NCBI GenBank assembly: GCA_027296185.1
Contig: JAPUJL010000368.1
Coordinates: 1 to 5,727, forward strand
From: SAR324 cluster bacterium
GTDB lineage: Bacteria; SAR324; JACQKK01
Direction: 5' to 3'
DNA length: 5,727 nucleotides
Part shown: in pieces, positions 5,726 to 5,727 of the stretch
How the letters are laid out: each line of letters starts with the position of its first letter
Position numbering within the stretch: position 1 is the first letter of the stretch
Program-made: the position numbers and the translations under genes
The notes under the pieces: model-generated
What the model was told of the DNA's origin: nothing
Databases searched by the model: none
What the model saw: only the letters and a program-made list of their open reading frames with translations

Positions 5726-5727
5726 TC

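Overview
This 5.7 kb window is GC-rich bacterial chromosome. It is densely packed with six protein genes and two divergent intergenic regions of about 200 bp. The gene set is an RsmB-type rRNA methyltransferase, SfsA, an Ogt/MGMT-type alkyltransferase, an ApaH-like phosphatase, a DUF3047-like exported protein, and a class III cyclase fused to a TolB/FlgO-like domain. This suggests a high-GC member of the Pseudomonadota, most likely a gammaproteobacterium, but nothing in the window fixes the genus. I see no rRNA or tRNA gene, insertion sequence, CRISPR array or phage gene, and no marked change in composition.

Layout: (1) Positions 1-1100, minus strand, hold the first 366 codons of a cyclase-domain signalling protein that runs off the left edge. 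(2) Positions 1101-1300 form a divergent regulatory region. It has a candidate promoter for the cyclase (TTGACA box), a candidate promoter for the rightward genes, and a dyad lying over the latter. (3) Positions 1301-2839, plus strand, hold a two-gene unit: an ApaH-like phosphoesterase, then 24 bp later a DUF3047-like protein with a signal peptide. (4) Positions 2865-5004, minus strand, hold rsmB followed by sfsA, converging on the DUF3047 gene with a 25 bp gap. (5) Positions 5005-5209 form a second divergent region, with a good promoter candidate for the last gene and a perfect 15 bp dyad just after its -10 box. (6) Positions 5210-5725, plus strand, hold a complete ogt-type O6-alkylguanine-DNA alkyltransferase ending two bases before the window edge.

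Functionally this is mostly housekeeping (rRNA modification, direct DNA repair) plus nucleotide-signalling genes: a putative cyclase divergent from a putative dinucleoside polyphosphate hydrolase. I found no convincing new multi-gene system. The points most worth a second look are the two promoter-overlapping dyads, the unusual purine-recognition residues of the cyclase domain, and the pairing of an ApaH paralogue with an exported protein of unknown function.
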